64,000 bases of DNA from JAAZKA01 sp034926225 (GCA_034926225.1 JAYFRF010000005.1:1-64000); one strand, 5' to 3'; shown: positions 41,813 to 50,507, counted from the first letter of the stretch. Program-made: numbers and translations. Notes: generated by a model from the sequence alone, not told the origin.

Positions 41813-41831
41813 TTCTGTCCATATAAAAAGT

Positions 41832-41872
41832 CCCGCGCCGATCGTATGGCATACGATCGGCGCGGGTTCTTT
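41832..41872. terminator. Bidirectional intrinsic terminator
   Basis: A perfect 16-bp stem (41832-41847 with 41851-41866, loop GGC) is flanked by A-run and T-run, ending the SLH operon (+) and the following minus-strand gene. Confidence 0.92.
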
Positions 41873-43713
41873 TATTTTATCTTCGTAAGCGTCTCCCACG
41901 CAAGCTCCGTGGGGGTCAGCGTCCTCGTATATGTCTTTCCATACGCACGGACGGTGACCGTGATCGGGTTTGAAAAGTCCGTGTTCAGCAGGCAGAGCAT
42001 ATCCGCATGCTCCCCGCGATAGACGGAGAACCGCAATTTATCGCTCGCGATCACCTGCACATCGCAGCGACGGTGCGATGCCGTCACGAGTTCGCGTACC
42101 ACCGTGCGGTAGAGCGGATAGACCGCGTTCGCCCCGGGGTAGTCCACCGTCGCCTGCAAGGTCACCACGCCGCGTCCGTAGGCATGCTCCACAATCGCCG
42201 TCTGCTCCTCGCCCGACGGCGCGCGGAAGTCGTCATGCCAGAGCGCTATCGTCTGCGCACCTTTCCGTTCGAGGGTCGCCGCATTCATCACGCCACCCGC
42301 ACAGATCGGGTCGCCCGTGCCGTTGGGAATGACGGGGTAACGCACACCTTCGCGCAGGCTTTCGCGTAAGAATTTTACGCCCGTATTGATGCGATTTACA
42401 CCCGTAATGTCGCAGCCTAAGAATTCGGCGGTTTTCCCGCCCGATATCGGTAGATACTGTCCGTCGCGGCGACTATTTGTATTCAAATGCGCCGCCGTCA
42501 GGAACAGATGCCCCCCGTCGACCACATAGCCGCGCAGATTGTTCCATATGTCTTCTGTCATCGTATTCCAGCCGACAAAAATGACCGTTTCATACCGCGC
42601 AAGCTTTTCTCTGGGCGTATTTGCGGGAATTACGTCATACAGACCATACGCGGGAGCCGCGGACAGGTCGGTTTCCCCGTAATTTTCGACCTCCTGCCAT
42701 GTTCTGGCGTGCCGCAAATCCTCGAGGATGCGCCATGACCATTCGGCCGGGCCGATACTCCATTCATCCCGGTCATACTGCTCCCAGACCGCCGTTCCCT
42801 GCCATCCCGTATACGCCTCGAGATTGCCGTAGACGAACGCCACGCGTGTCTCGGGCTCCGCCGATAAGCGCGGATTCTCCCGGAAGCGCTTCTCGCACGC
42901 TTCCACCTCGTCCCGATACGCACGGCAAAGCGGATGCTCCTGCTCATAGACATAGCCGTAGCTCTCGATCTTCTCGTCGCCGGATTCTAAGCAGACAATG
43001 TGCGAACCGGCGAGATATGCGTAACGGTACGCCGCCTTCATGCGCTGGTATTTGAGCGGATCATCATTGCGGAGCCCGCCGTACCATTCCTGCGCGATAT
43101 AGGTACCCCACAAGGGCAAATCAAAAGCGTACGAGCAGCCTCGTGTCAGCGATACGAAGAATTCCGGGTCTCCCGGCATCATCTCCAAAAGCGCCAGTGT
43201 GCAGCCCGCGTCGAAGGTATAGCGGATCAGCGCGGTCGCTTCCACCGGCGCGATGTACGGCATACCAAGCTTGCGATCGATTTCGACATAACGGTTCAAT
43301 TCACGTACGTAGGTGTCGCGGCAGCTTTGCATATCGTCCATCCCGGCGGGCATCTTCGCACCGTACCCCCTCGGACGCGCCCCGTACAGCGTACCCGTCT
43401 CGCCGATCTGGTCGCCGAGGAAGTATTCTCCGGCAATCTCCCGAATTTTCGCGACGACCTCCGGTGTAAACTGACTATCCTTCCCCTCCGGTGCGTTCTG
43501 CATCGTGTACAGGAACATAAAGTACACGCGACGCTCCACGCACCAGCGCGCCCATTCGTAGAAATACTGGGGAGCTACCTGTTGATTGCGTGTGCGTATC
43601 GTCAGGAAGCTTAAAGCCCCGACGCCGCGCGCCTCAAATTCCCGGGTCAGCTTGTCCGGAATAAAGCTATGCTCGCCAACATGGATGCCCGAAACCGCAA
43701 AGCTCTCGCTCAT
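41872..43713 (-). CDS. Putative glycosidase-like protein of no recognised family
   Basis: This 613-residue protein has no signal peptide. The N-terminal ~300 residues look like a TIM barrel (VGALSFLTIRTRN, EWARWCVERRVYFMFLY, AGEYFLGDQIGE, MPYIAPVEATALIRYTFDAGC; pieces from different positions), with acidic residues at strand ends. A middle region (~385-490, ETVIFVGWNTMTEDIWNNLRGYVVDGGHLFLTA; split for reading) looks like the GATase-like trimerisation domain of GH42-type enzymes. A C-terminal beta domain follows. The layout is that of a carbohydrate-active enzyme, but I cannot place it in a known GH family. GGAGG precedes the ATG by 8 bases. Confidence 0.6.
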   Translation of the reverse strand: MSESFAVSGIHVGEHSFIPDKLTREFEARGVGALSFLTIRTRNQQVAPQYFYEWARWCVERRVYFMFLYTMQNAPEGKDSQFTPEVVAKIREIAGEYFLGDQIGETGTLYGARPRGYGAKMPAGMDDMQSCRDTYVRELNRYVEIDRKLGMPYIAPVEATALIRYTFDAGCTLALLEMMPGDPEFFVSLTRGCSYAFDLPLWGTYIAQEWYGGLRNDDPLKYQRMKAAYRYAYLAGSHIVCLESGDEKIESYGYVYEQEHPLCRAYRDEVEACEKRFRENPRLSAEPETRVAFVYGNLEAYTGWQGTAVWEQYDRDEWSIGPAEWSWRILEDLRHARTWQEVENYGETDLSAAPAYGLYDVIPANTPREKLARYETVIFVGWNTMTEDIWNNLRGYVVDGGHLFLTAAHLNTNSRRDGQYLPISGGKTAEFLGCDITGVNRINTGVKFLRESLREGVRYPVIPNGTGDPICAGGVMNAATLERKGAQTIALWHDDFRAPSGEEQTAIVEHAYGRGVVTLQATVDYPGANAVYPLYRTVVRELVTASHRRCDVQVIASDKLRFSVYRGEHADMLCLLNTDFSNPITVTVRAYGKTYTRTLTPTELAWETLTKIK

Positions 43714-43749
43714 GGGGGGGTTCCTCCTTTATGCCGCTCGTTTTATCCC

Positions 43750-43778
43750 ATTATAACGCGCATACGGTTCCTTGTCAA
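43750..43778 (-). promoter_or_regulatory. Consensus promoter for the glycosidase-like gene
   Basis: On the minus strand a perfect TTGACA (43773-43778) and perfect TATAAT (43750-43755) are 17 bases apart, about 37 bases upstream of the ATG at 43713. Confidence 0.88.
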
Positions 43779-43840
43779 TCCTTCAATGTCTTTTATCAAT
43801 CATTCTTTCGTTTTTTACCCTTTTTCCGCTGTTTCGATAC

Positions 43841-43869
43841 TTGACAAATCCCCTCCGGTGCCGTATTCT
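43841..43869 (+). promoter_or_regulatory. Promoter of the anion permease gene
   Basis: A perfect TTGACA (43841-43846) and TATTCT (43864-43869) are 17 bases apart. The transcript would start near 43876, downstream of all ATG codons of the permease frame. Confidence 0.75.
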
Positions 43870-43915
43870 ATACGTTGTGCGATTTTATCTCATCTGCAAA
43901 AGGAAGGGATTTTTT

Positions 43916-45052
43916 ATAAATACCTATCGTCTGCCGCGTCTTAAACCGTATCCTGTTTTTGACTTCTTCCGCCACAATCCGGTCTTTACAGTCGCCCTCA
44001 GTGCCGCGCTCGTCTCCTCCTGCATCGTCCCTCCTGACGCTGTATATCTGTCTTATTTTGATTTCAAGACTCTCACCTGCCTGTTTTCCACCCTCGCGGT
44101 CGTCTGTGCTTTACGGAATATCCACTTCTTCACTATCCTCGCCCGCCGCGTTGTCGAACGCTTTGCCACCCTCCGCAGCGCCGTCCTCACGCTCGTCTGC
44201 ATTACCTTCATCGGTTCCATGTTTATCGCAAACGATATGGCGCTTTTAACTTTCCTCCCCCTAGGCTATTTCGTCCTGTCCATCACCGGTAAAAGCCGTT
44301 ACATGGCCTATGTCTTCATCTTACAAAACATCGCCGCCAATCTCGGTGGGATGCTCACCCCCTTTGGCAACCCACAGAACCTCTTTTTATACACTAAATT
44401 CAACATTCCGAACCTCGAGTTTATGCGTATCATGTTTCCCTGCTTTGCGCTCTCCGTCGTTTTGATCGTTATCTGCTGCACGTTGCTGCCGCGGGACGCG
44501 CTCACCCTTGACGCTAATACCGAAACACTGCCGCGCAAACGGACCATCCTATACGTCCTGCTTTTCACTCTCACCATTGTCATGGTCTTCCGCGTGCTCC
44601 CCTATGCTGTCGGTGGCGTCATCGTCCTCATTTCCTTGTTGTTTCTCGACCGCGACGCTTTAAAGAAAGTGGACTACCCGCTGCTTTTCACCTTTGCCGC
44701 CTTTTTTATCTTCGCCGGAAACATAGGACGCATCCCCGCCGTCCGAGCTCTCTTCACCGCCATCCCCGACCGCTTTACGCTGCTTACCTCGACGCTCTCC
44801 TGCCAGGTGATCTCCAATGTCCCGAGCGCGGTACTGCTGTCCCAGTTTACGGACAACTACCGAAGCCTGCTTGTCGGCGTCAATATCGGCGGCACGGGGA
44901 CCCTCATCGCAAGCCTCGCGTCCCTCATCACCTTCCGCGAATTCAACACCCGCTGTCCGGGGCATACCGGTGCCTATATGAAGCTGTTCTCCGGGTTAAA
45001 TTTCGCTTTTTTGGCGATTTTACTCGTATTTTCGACTCTAATCGGATTTTGA
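43916..45052 (+). CDS. SLC13/ArsB-like anion permease with a non-standard start codon
   Basis: This ~378-residue polytopic protein has 10-11 predicted helices. GSMFIANDMALLTFLPLG (~102) and NLGGMLTPFGNPQNLFLY (~141) match the conserved loops of DASS/ArsB/citrate-type transporters, and SNVPSAVLLSQFTD (~300) is the mirrored second motif. It probably moves a carboxylate or inorganic anion. The frame has no ATG, and no GTG or TTG well placed, after the promoter. A good Shine-Dalgarno (AGGAAGGG, 43901-43908) sits 7 bases before an ATA codon at 43916, so I place the start there. A GTG at 43877 is near +1 and has no ribosome site. Confidence 0.72.
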   Translation: MNTYRLPRLKPYPVFDFFRHNPVFTVALSAALVSSCIVPPDAVYLSYFDFKTLTCLFSTLAVVCALRNIHFFTILARRVVERFATLRSAVLTLVCITFIGSMFIANDMALLTFLPLGYFVLSITGKSRYMAYVFILQNIAANLGGMLTPFGNPQNLFLYTKFNIPNLEFMRIMFPCFALSVVLIVICCTLLPRDALTLDANTETLPRKRTILYVLLFTLTIVMVFRVLPYAVGGVIVLISLLFLDRDALKKVDYPLLFTFAAFFIFAGNIGRIPAVRALFTAIPDRFTLLTSTLSCQVISNVPSAVLLSQFTDNYRSLLVGVNIGGTGTLIASLASLITFREFNTRCPGHTGAYMKLFSGLNFAFLAILLVFSTLIGF

Positions 45053-45055
45053 CGC

Positions 45056-45084
45056 TTGTCCTCCGGCAGGAATCGTGCTATACT
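45056..45084 (+). promoter_or_regulatory. Promoter of dppA
   Basis: TTGTCC (45056-45061) and TATACT (45079-45084) are 17 bases apart, 35 bases before the start codon. Confidence 0.62.
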
Positions 45085-45118
45085 GATGCCACCATATTGA
45101 CAAAGGCGGGATTACAGT

Positions 45119-45910
45119 ATGAAAGTACTTATTATGACCGATCTCGAAGGCATCAGCGGTGTCGATTCCATGGAGATGATAACCGCCGAGGGCAGTGATA
45201 AGAATCTCTTTGCCTGCCGTCGCCTGATGGCCGATTTAAACGCCGCCGTCGCCGGCTGTCTTGATGCCGGCGCGGATGAAATCTACGTCGTCGACGGACA
45301 CGGCGGCGCCCGCAACTTTATCCCAACGCTCCTCCACCCCTCGGCTATGCAACTAAAGGGTGGCGCATGGGAGGATCTCATCCGTTCCGGCGAATGCGCC
45401 GCCTATCTTGAGGTCGGCTGCCATCCGATGCCGGGCACCTTCAACGGTTTCCTCGATCACTGCCAAAGCTCGAAATCCTGGTATAATTACATTGTAAACG
45501 GCCGGAAATGCGGGGAAATCGCGCAGGGCGCGTTGTTTGCCGGCGCGTTCAGCGTCCCGTTCGTGATGGTCTCCGGCGACGATGCCGCCTGCATGGAAGC
45601 CCGCGCGCTGCTTGGGAATATCGAAACCGCCTCCGTCAAGGTCGGCGTCGGCCGCAATCATGCGCGCTGTATTCCCTTTGATGAAGCCGAGTCGCGTATT
45701 CGCTCCGCTGCACGGAGCGGTATCCTCCGCCGTACGGAAATCCGACCCTATCGCGTGAGTATGCCCGCCGAACTCGTCCTCGAGCTGTACCGTACGGACA
45801 TGTGCGACGACCTCTGCGCAGCGCATTCCGAGTATGACCGCATTGACGCCCGCAGTGTGCGTAAGATTACCCGTGAAATCACCTCGTATCGCGATATCCT
45901 GTTCTATTAA
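45119..45910 (+). CDS. dppA: M55-family D-aminopeptidase (DppA)
   Basis: This 263-residue zinc D-aminopeptidase family member frees D-amino acids from D-Ala-D-Ala type peptides; in Bacillus it forms a decameric ring. Zinc-site residues correspond to Asp8 and Glu10 (MTDLEGISG), His61 (VDGHGG), His102 (GCHPMPG) and Glu133 (CGEIAQGA), close to the positions in B. subtilis DppA. Length is normal (~270). GGCGGG lies upstream of the ATG. It stands alone between an anion permease and tspO and is followed by a terminator hairpin. It may recycle wall peptides. Confidence 0.9.
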   Translation: MKVLIMTDLEGISGVDSMEMITAEGSDKNLFACRRLMADLNAAVAGCLDAGADEIYVVDGHGGARNFIPTLLHPSAMQLKGGAWEDLIRSGECAAYLEVGCHPMPGTFNGFLDHCQSSKSWYNYIVNGRKCGEIAQGALFAGAFSVPFVMVSGDDAACMEARALLGNIETASVKVGVGRNHARCIPFDEAESRIRSAARSGILRRTEIRPYRVSMPAELVLELYRTDMCDDLCAAHSEYDRIDARSVRKITREITSYRDILFY

Positions 45911-45923
45911 TGACGTATAAACA

Positions 45924-45964
45924 CCCCTTTCGCAGCATAGACTAGTGCGAAAGGGGCGTTTTTA
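45924..45964 (+). terminator. Terminator of dppA whose 3' arm carries the tspO ribosome site
   Basis: A perfect 11-bp stem (45924-45934 with 45946-45956) is followed by CGTTTTTAT. The 3' arm contains AAAGGGG (45950-45956), which lies 9 bases before the tspO ATG and is the only ribosome-binding sequence for it. Confidence 0.8.
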
Positions 45965-45965
45965 T

Positions 45966-46427
45966 ATGCGTTGGAAGGCTTTGATCGTCAATCTCGCCAT
46001 TCCGCTCGCCGTCGGCGGGCTCGCGGGACTACTCACCCAAAGCTCCATGGCGGCGTATGCCGACGTGATCAAGCCGCCCGGTTCTCCTCCCGGGATCCTG
46101 TTTCCCATTGTCTGGACGATCCTTTACTTGCTGATGGGCATCTCCTCCTATTTGGTCTGGACGCAACCCGATTCCCCCGCTAAAAGGCTGGCACTGTCTC
46201 TCTATGCCGTTTCCCTCGCCGTAAACTTCCTCTGGCCCATCGTCTTCTTTACCGCAAAGGCTTATCTCCCCGCCTTCGTCGTCCTTCTGGCTCTTTGGGG
46301 ACTCGTCCTCGCTATGATTTTCGCCATGCACCGCGTCAAACCCGTCGCCGCATGGCTGCAAATCCCCTATCTATTATGGCTCACCTTCGCCGCGTATCTC
46401 AATCTCGGGGTCTTTATTCTGAACTAA
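45966..46427 (+). CDS. tspO: TspO/MBR family tryptophan-rich sensory protein
   Basis: This 153-residue membrane protein has five predicted helices (residues ~4-26, 44-64, 76-93, 97-117, 129-150). Conserved family marks are the PPGSPPGILFPIVWTILYLLMG block (~42-63; split for reading), SLAVNFLWPIVFF (~83) and PYLLWLTFAAYLN (~136). TspO proteins bind porphyrins and cholesterol-like ligands and are linked to stress and tetrapyrrole photochemistry; their role in anaerobic Bacillota is unclear. ATG 45966 is preceded by AAAGGGG that forms part of the upstream hairpin. Confidence 0.92.
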   Translation: MRWKALIVNLAIPLAVGGLAGLLTQSSMAAYADVIKPPGSPPGILFPIVWTILYLLMGISSYLVWTQPDSPAKRLALSLYAVSLAVNFLWPIVFFTAKAYLPAFVVLLALWGLVLAMIFAMHRVKPVAAWLQIPYLLWLTFAAYLNLGVFILN

Positions 46428-46433
46428 AAAAAT

Positions 46434-46475
46434 GCCGACGGACAGCTCTTATGCTCACCCGTCGGCTTTCTTTAT
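46434..46475. terminator. Terminator between convergent tspO and phosphoesterase genes
   Basis: An 8-bp GC-rich stem (46434-46441 with 46459-46466) has an A-run before it and TTTCTTTATTTT after it, so it can work in both directions. Confidence 0.8.
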
Positions 46476-47323
46476 TTTCTCTCGAGCGTGATAACCGTTA
46501 CTTCCGGCGTCGCGCCAAACCGTATCGGCAGCAGAGACTCCCCAATCCCCCGATTGACATACAGTACGCCGCGCGCGTTCTCTCCTCCCGGATGGTGCAC
46601 CCCTTTTAAATAGCTGCGCCCCATTTTAGGCAGATACAAGGCTTCGACAAACGGCAGATTCACCTGCCCACCGTGCGTATGCCCCGACAGCATCAAGTCG
46701 TACAGCTCCGCGTCGATTCTATCCGCGACGTCTGGCTCATGACACAGCACAAGATGAAACCCCTGCGCACCCGTCAGATCGACGCTCTCCGGCAGCGTCC
46801 CATACAATGCGTCGTCGTAGCCGGTGATCGTAATGCCCAGCTCGCCGAGCGTTTCCCGTTCACCGAGCAGCACGCGAAAGCCCGCTTCCTCGAGGATTTT
46901 GATCGTTGACGGACGTGCGCCTCGCTCGTAGTCGTGGTTACCGAGTACCGCATACTTTCCATACTTCGCCTGCATGTCGGCAAACGCCTGTTTAACCGCT
47001 GTGGTATCGCCCTCATACGCCGCGAAGTTATCAAACATGTCTCCCGTAAAAATGAGTAAATCGGCTTCCTGCGAGTTGATCATTTTCGCAAGGTCTGAAA
47101 GCTTCGTTTTATGATCGTCGTCCGACACATGCACATCGGATATCTGCACAATACGCAGCCCATCGGCGGCGTCCGCCACATTTTCTGATGCAATCGTCAC
47201 ATTTTCTACGATCAACATACGCGGCTCTATAAATCTCGCGTACAGAAATGCTCCCAGTCCCGCGATAACCAGCACGGAAAGCAGGGTCAACAAAGTGCTC
47301 ATAAGCCTCCGAAAGCCGCGCAT
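46472..47323 (-). CDS. Membrane-anchored metallophosphoesterase
   Basis: This 283-residue calcineurin-like phosphoesterase has an N-terminal anchor (~8-28). Metal motifs in order: QISDVHVSD (~61), IFTGDMFDN (~90), LGNHDYERG (~127), LCHEPDVAD (~193) and LSGHTHGGQVNLP (~210). The YkuE/YaeI-type layout suggests action outside the membrane, perhaps on UDP-sugars or lipid substrates. The first ATG has no ribosome site. An internal ATG at 47302 has GGAGG 3 bases upstream and is an alternative start. Only 3 bases separate it from prfB, so it shares that transcript. Confidence 0.88.
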   Translation of the reverse strand: MRGFRRLMSTLLTLLSVLVIAGLGAFLYARFIEPRMLIVENVTIASENVADAADGLRIVQISDVHVSDDDHKTKLSDLAKMINSQEADLLIFTGDMFDNFAAYEGDTTAVKQAFADMQAKYGKYAVLGNHDYERGARPSTIKILEEAGFRVLLGERETLGELGITITGYDDALYGTLPESVDLTGAQGFHLVLCHEPDVADRIDAELYDLMLSGHTHGGQVNLPFVEALYLPKMGRSYLKGVHHPGGENARGVLYVNRGIGESLLPIRFGATPEVTVITLERK

Positions 47324-47326
47324 CGA

Positions 47327-48460
47327 TCAGTTCTGCGCCGGATTCCCCAGCGTACCGGCTGCCAGCGCGCTCAAGTATGCGTTGATGAAGCCATCGATAT
47401 CGCCGTCCATGACCGCGTTGATGTTGCCGTTTTCAAAGCCCGTACGGTGATCCTTCGCCAGGGTGTACGGCATGAATACGTACGAGCGAATCTGGCTGCC
47501 CCATTCAATCTTTTTCTGTTCGCCCTTGATATCATCGATTTTGTCGTAATGCTCGCGTTCCTTGATCTCCAAAAGCTTCGACTTGAGCATACGCATCGCG
47601 ATCGCTCGGTTCTGCGGCTGCGAACGCTCGTTTTGGCAGGCGACGACGATGCCCGTCGGAATATGCGTGATGCGGATGGCACTCTCTGTCTTGTTGACAT
47701 GCTGCCCCCCCGCGCCGGAGGAACGGTAGGTATCGACTTTCAGATCCTCTTCGCGGATCTCCACCTTCAGATCATCATCCGTCATTTCCGGCATCACCTC
47801 AACCGCCGCGAACGATGTATGCCTGCGCCCGGACGAGTCAAACGGGGAGACGCGCACGAGCCTGTGAATGCCCATCTCGCTTTTTAAAAATCCGAACGCG
47901 TTCTCGCCTTCGACCAGCACCTCCGCGCTCTTCATGCCGGCTTCTTCCCCGTCTAGGTAGTCGAGCACCTTAAAGGTCATGCCGTGGCGCTCCGCCCAGT
48001 GCATATACATCCGGTAGAGCATCTCCGCCCAGTCCTGCGCTTCGGTGCCGCCGGCACCCGCGTGAAAGCTTATGATGGCATTGTTATGGTCATATTCGCC
48101 GGAGAGCAGCGTTTCCATACGCACCTCCTCGAGCTTTTCGAGGAACGCCTCCAGCCCCGTCTTGACCTCATCGGTCAGGCTCTCGTCATTCTCCTCCATC
48201 GCCATCTCGCACAGCGTCAGGAGGTCCTCCCACTGGCCGTGCAGACGATCGTAGGCGGTCTGCTTATCCTTAAGCTGCTTGATACGCTTCAGAGTTTTCT
48301 GTGAAATCGCCAAATCGTTCCAGAAGTTTGGATCGGAGGATTTTTCCTCCAACTCTGCGATTTCCTTTTTTCCCTTTTCGAGATCAAACGCCGCCGCGAG
48401 CTGCGTAAAGACTGGTTTTACCGAAAGAAGCTGCTGCTTAAAGCCGTCAAATTGAATCAT
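47327..48460 (-). CDS. prfB: Peptide chain release factor 2
   Basis: This 377-residue RF2 recognises UGA and UAA stop codons. The anticodon-like SPF motif is in RVSPFDSSGRRHTSF (~205) and the GGQ catalytic motif in SSGAGGQHVNKTES (~248). The whole protein is in one frame. The classic programmed +1 frameshift at codons 25-26 (CUU UGA C) is replaced by TTT GAT, so no recoding is needed. Coiled-coil domain 1 and the C-terminus are full length. Its promoter is at 48508-48536. Confidence 0.96.
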   Translation of the reverse strand: MIQFDGFKQQLLSVKPVFTQLAAAFDLEKGKKEIAELEEKSSDPNFWNDLAISQKTLKRIKQLKDKQTAYDRLHGQWEDLLTLCEMAMEENDESLTDEVKTGLEAFLEKLEEVRMETLLSGEYDHNNAIISFHAGAGGTEAQDWAEMLYRMYMHWAERHGMTFKVLDYLDGEEAGMKSAEVLVEGENAFGFLKSEMGIHRLVRVSPFDSSGRRHTSFAAVEVMPEMTDDDLKVEIREEDLKVDTYRSSGAGGQHVNKTESAIRITHIPTGIVVACQNERSQPQNRAIAMRMLKSKLLEIKEREHYDKIDDIKGEQKKIEWGSQIRSYVFMPYTLAKDHRTGFENGNINAVMDGDIDGFINAYLSALAAGTLGNPAQN

Positions 48461-48507
48461 ATGGTTTTATTTCATCCTTATATTGATACTTGATACCATG
48501 GCTTTTT

Positions 48508-48536
48508 ATTATACCATATGTGTATGCGCATTGCAA
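48508..48536 (-). promoter_or_regulatory. Promoter of prfB
   Basis: On the minus strand TTGCAA (48531-48536) and TATAAT (48508-48513) are 17 bases apart, 48 bases upstream of the start. Confidence 0.75.
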
Positions 48537-48591
48537 GCGCTATTTTCGAACTTTTTGTATGTGTTTGTCTCTTTTTTTCGTACAAATGGAA

Positions 48592-48621
48592 CTCCCCCCG
48601 TCGCATTTGCAACGAGGGGAG
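48592..48621 (-). terminator. Weak terminator-like hairpin after the solute-binding protein gene
   Basis: CTCCCC and GGGGAG pair around an inner GC-containing loop, 42 bases beyond the stop. The following T-tract is poor, so termination may be incomplete. Confidence 0.4.
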
Positions 48622-48662
48622 CTATAGGTTAACGGATTTTAATCAGGAAACAGGGCGTTCAA

Positions 48663-50363
48663 TTAACCCTTGCTTGCACGCCAGGCATCCAGCTGGGTCT
48701 GCGCTTCGGCAATGATCTTCTCGGCGCCGTTGGCATTCAGCTTGGTGTTGAAGTCGGCGATGCGCTCGGCAACATTGGTGACCATACCGGTGATGAGGTC
48801 GTTATGGTACTCGGCGACAACAGCGGCGCAGGCGGCGATCTCGGTATCCACGTTGGTGGAATCGAAAACGAAGCCCATGTTCGGCGAGACGGCCGCGGAA
48901 GCGTTCATCGCGTCGAGGTTCGCAAAGAAGTTATCATCCTGATCCATCGGCAGGTAGCAGGAGAAGAGGTTGCCCTGTTCGGCGTGGTACCAGAGGTAGA
49001 AGCCGTCATTGTTACGATTTTCCTTAACTTCATTGTAGGTACCGACGAAGTCAGCACGCTTGACGCCGTCCTTCTCGACGAGGTTCCAGCCCTTGCCCTC
49101 AACACCGAAGCGGAGCGTGGTGGAGACCTGCGGATCGGAGAAGACGAGGTTTAAGAGCATCATGGCGCGTTCCTGATTCTTGGAGGCAGCGCTGATCGCC
49201 TGCATGACAGCCTGCGGATAGCCTGTGTAGGTAAACGCGACGGCCGGCTGCATCAGACCCTGCTTGTAGTTTTCGTACTGATCTTCGTCAACAGCAACGA
49301 GACCCCAGGTGTTCTTGGCGAACATCTTGCCGGATTTCTTAATGACGCCTTCGGTATCCCAGTTCTTGGAATCGTAAGGAACGATGCCGTCGGTGACCCA
49401 CTTGGTCACGAGATTAATGGCGTCGGCATACTCATCGGTTGCATAAACATTGAAGACCTTGGTGCCGTTGGCATATTCATCGCCGGTGAAAGAGGGGGTG
49501 CCGGGGATGGACGTATAGGCGAGGGAAGCGAGGTTATCGGCTTCATAGTAGATGTGCATGGTATCACGCCACTCGTTCAGCGGGATATCAGCCCAATCCG
49601 AATGCGCTGCATCGCGCAGATCCTTGACCTTATAATAGAACTCATCGAGTTCCTTGGCAACAGACCACTTCATACCAAGGAGTTCTTCCTCAACGCCGAG
49701 TTCTTCGGCCATAGTCTTGTTATAGATCAGGCCCATGGTGACGGACATATCCTTGTAAGTCGGCATCGCGTAAATACGGCCCTCAACGGAAGCGGCAGTC
49801 CAGACATACTCGGGGATGGAGGTATAGGTCTCGGGCGCGTACTCAAGAAGCAGGTCGGTCAAATCGGCAAACGCGCCGCGCTGATACCAGACCGCGAAGG
49901 GGAAGGTAGACTGGGAGGTGAACATAATGTCCATCGGCTGGCCGGCGTTGATCGCGGCGGAAGCCTTCTCATTATAATCGGTCCAGCCGGTCCACTGCCA
50001 TTCAACAGTAGCGTTGATCTTTTCCTTGAAGTAGCCATTAAGCCACTCAGCAACTTCAAGCTTGACCGGGCCCTTGTCGGAGCGGAACGCATCGGAAGCG
50101 TTGTACCAGGTAAGCTGAACTTCTTCGAGGTCAGCGGCAACCGCAGTCGTAGCCGGAGCGGCGGTGGTAACAGCGGCAGTGCTGCCCATGGTACTGGCAG
50201 CGGCGGTGGTGCCGGAGGTCGTCGTCGCGGCAGCGGTGGTCGCGGCAGCGGTGGTGGTCGCGGCAGTGGTGGTCGAAGTGCCGGTGTTGCCAGAGCAACC
50301 GGTCAAAACAAGACCGAGCACCATGACCAGCGCGAGGGTAAGGGTAATGATTTTGCGAGTCAT
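48663..50363 (-). CDS. Extracellular solute-binding lipoprotein (LplA/YtcQ type)
   Basis: This 566-residue substrate-binding lipoprotein of a CUT1 ABC importer has a signal peptide with lipobox LVLTGC (Cys23), then a Thr/Ala-rich linker (~24-76), a pattern of clostridial lipoproteins. The solute-binding fold follows (family 1), with TWYNASDAF (~84), GQPMDIMFTSQSTFPF (~140) and a DUF3502-like end. Such proteins bring in oligosaccharides such as xylo- or galacturono-oligomers. GGAGG lies 7 bases before the ATG. It is third in the permease-permease-binding protein order and may have its own promoter at 50390-50418. Confidence 0.92.
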   Translation of the reverse strand: MTRKIITLTLALVMVLGLVLTGCSGNTGTSTTTAATTTAAATTAAATTTSGTTAAASTMGSTAAVTTAAPATTAVAADLEEVQLTWYNASDAFRSDKGPVKLEVAEWLNGYFKEKINATVEWQWTGWTDYNEKASAAINAGQPMDIMFTSQSTFPFAVWYQRGAFADLTDLLLEYAPETYTSIPEYVWTAASVEGRIYAMPTYKDMSVTMGLIYNKTMAEELGVEEELLGMKWSVAKELDEFYYKVKDLRDAAHSDWADIPLNEWRDTMHIYYEADNLASLAYTSIPGTPSFTGDEYANGTKVFNVYATDEYADAINLVTKWVTDGIVPYDSKNWDTEGVIKKSGKMFAKNTWGLVAVDEDQYENYKQGLMQPAVAFTYTGYPQAVMQAISAASKNQERAMMLLNLVFSDPQVSTTLRFGVEGKGWNLVEKDGVKRADFVGTYNEVKENRNNDGFYLWYHAEQGNLFSCYLPMDQDDNFFANLDAMNASAAVSPNMGFVFDSTNVDTEIAACAAVVAEYHNDLITGMVTNVAERIADFNTKLNANGAEKIIAEAQTQLDAWRASKG

Positions 50364-50389
50364 GTGGTTTCCTCCTAGTTTTGTTTTAT

Positions 50390-50418
50390 ATTAACGTTCT
50401 GTTTTCAGAAGACGTCAA
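50390..50418 (-). promoter_or_regulatory. Possible extra promoter for the solute-binding protein
   Basis: On the minus strand TTGACG (50413-50418) and GTTAAT (50390-50395) are 17 bases apart, 27 bases before the ATG. A CGTTCTGT direct repeat lies around it. It would allow binding protein to be made in excess over the permeases. Confidence 0.42.
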
Positions 50419-50507
50419 TATCGTTCTGTAAAACGTACACTTTCGGCATTTTTCTATGAACCAAATGCATAAAAAGCACGGCGCTTTTGCTCGAAAGCGT
50501 CTAATAA

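Noticed and set aside
43772..43915. ATG at 43772 as the permease start
   Set aside because: It overlaps the divergent promoter and lies upstream of the permease promoter at 43841-43869; no ribosome site precedes it.
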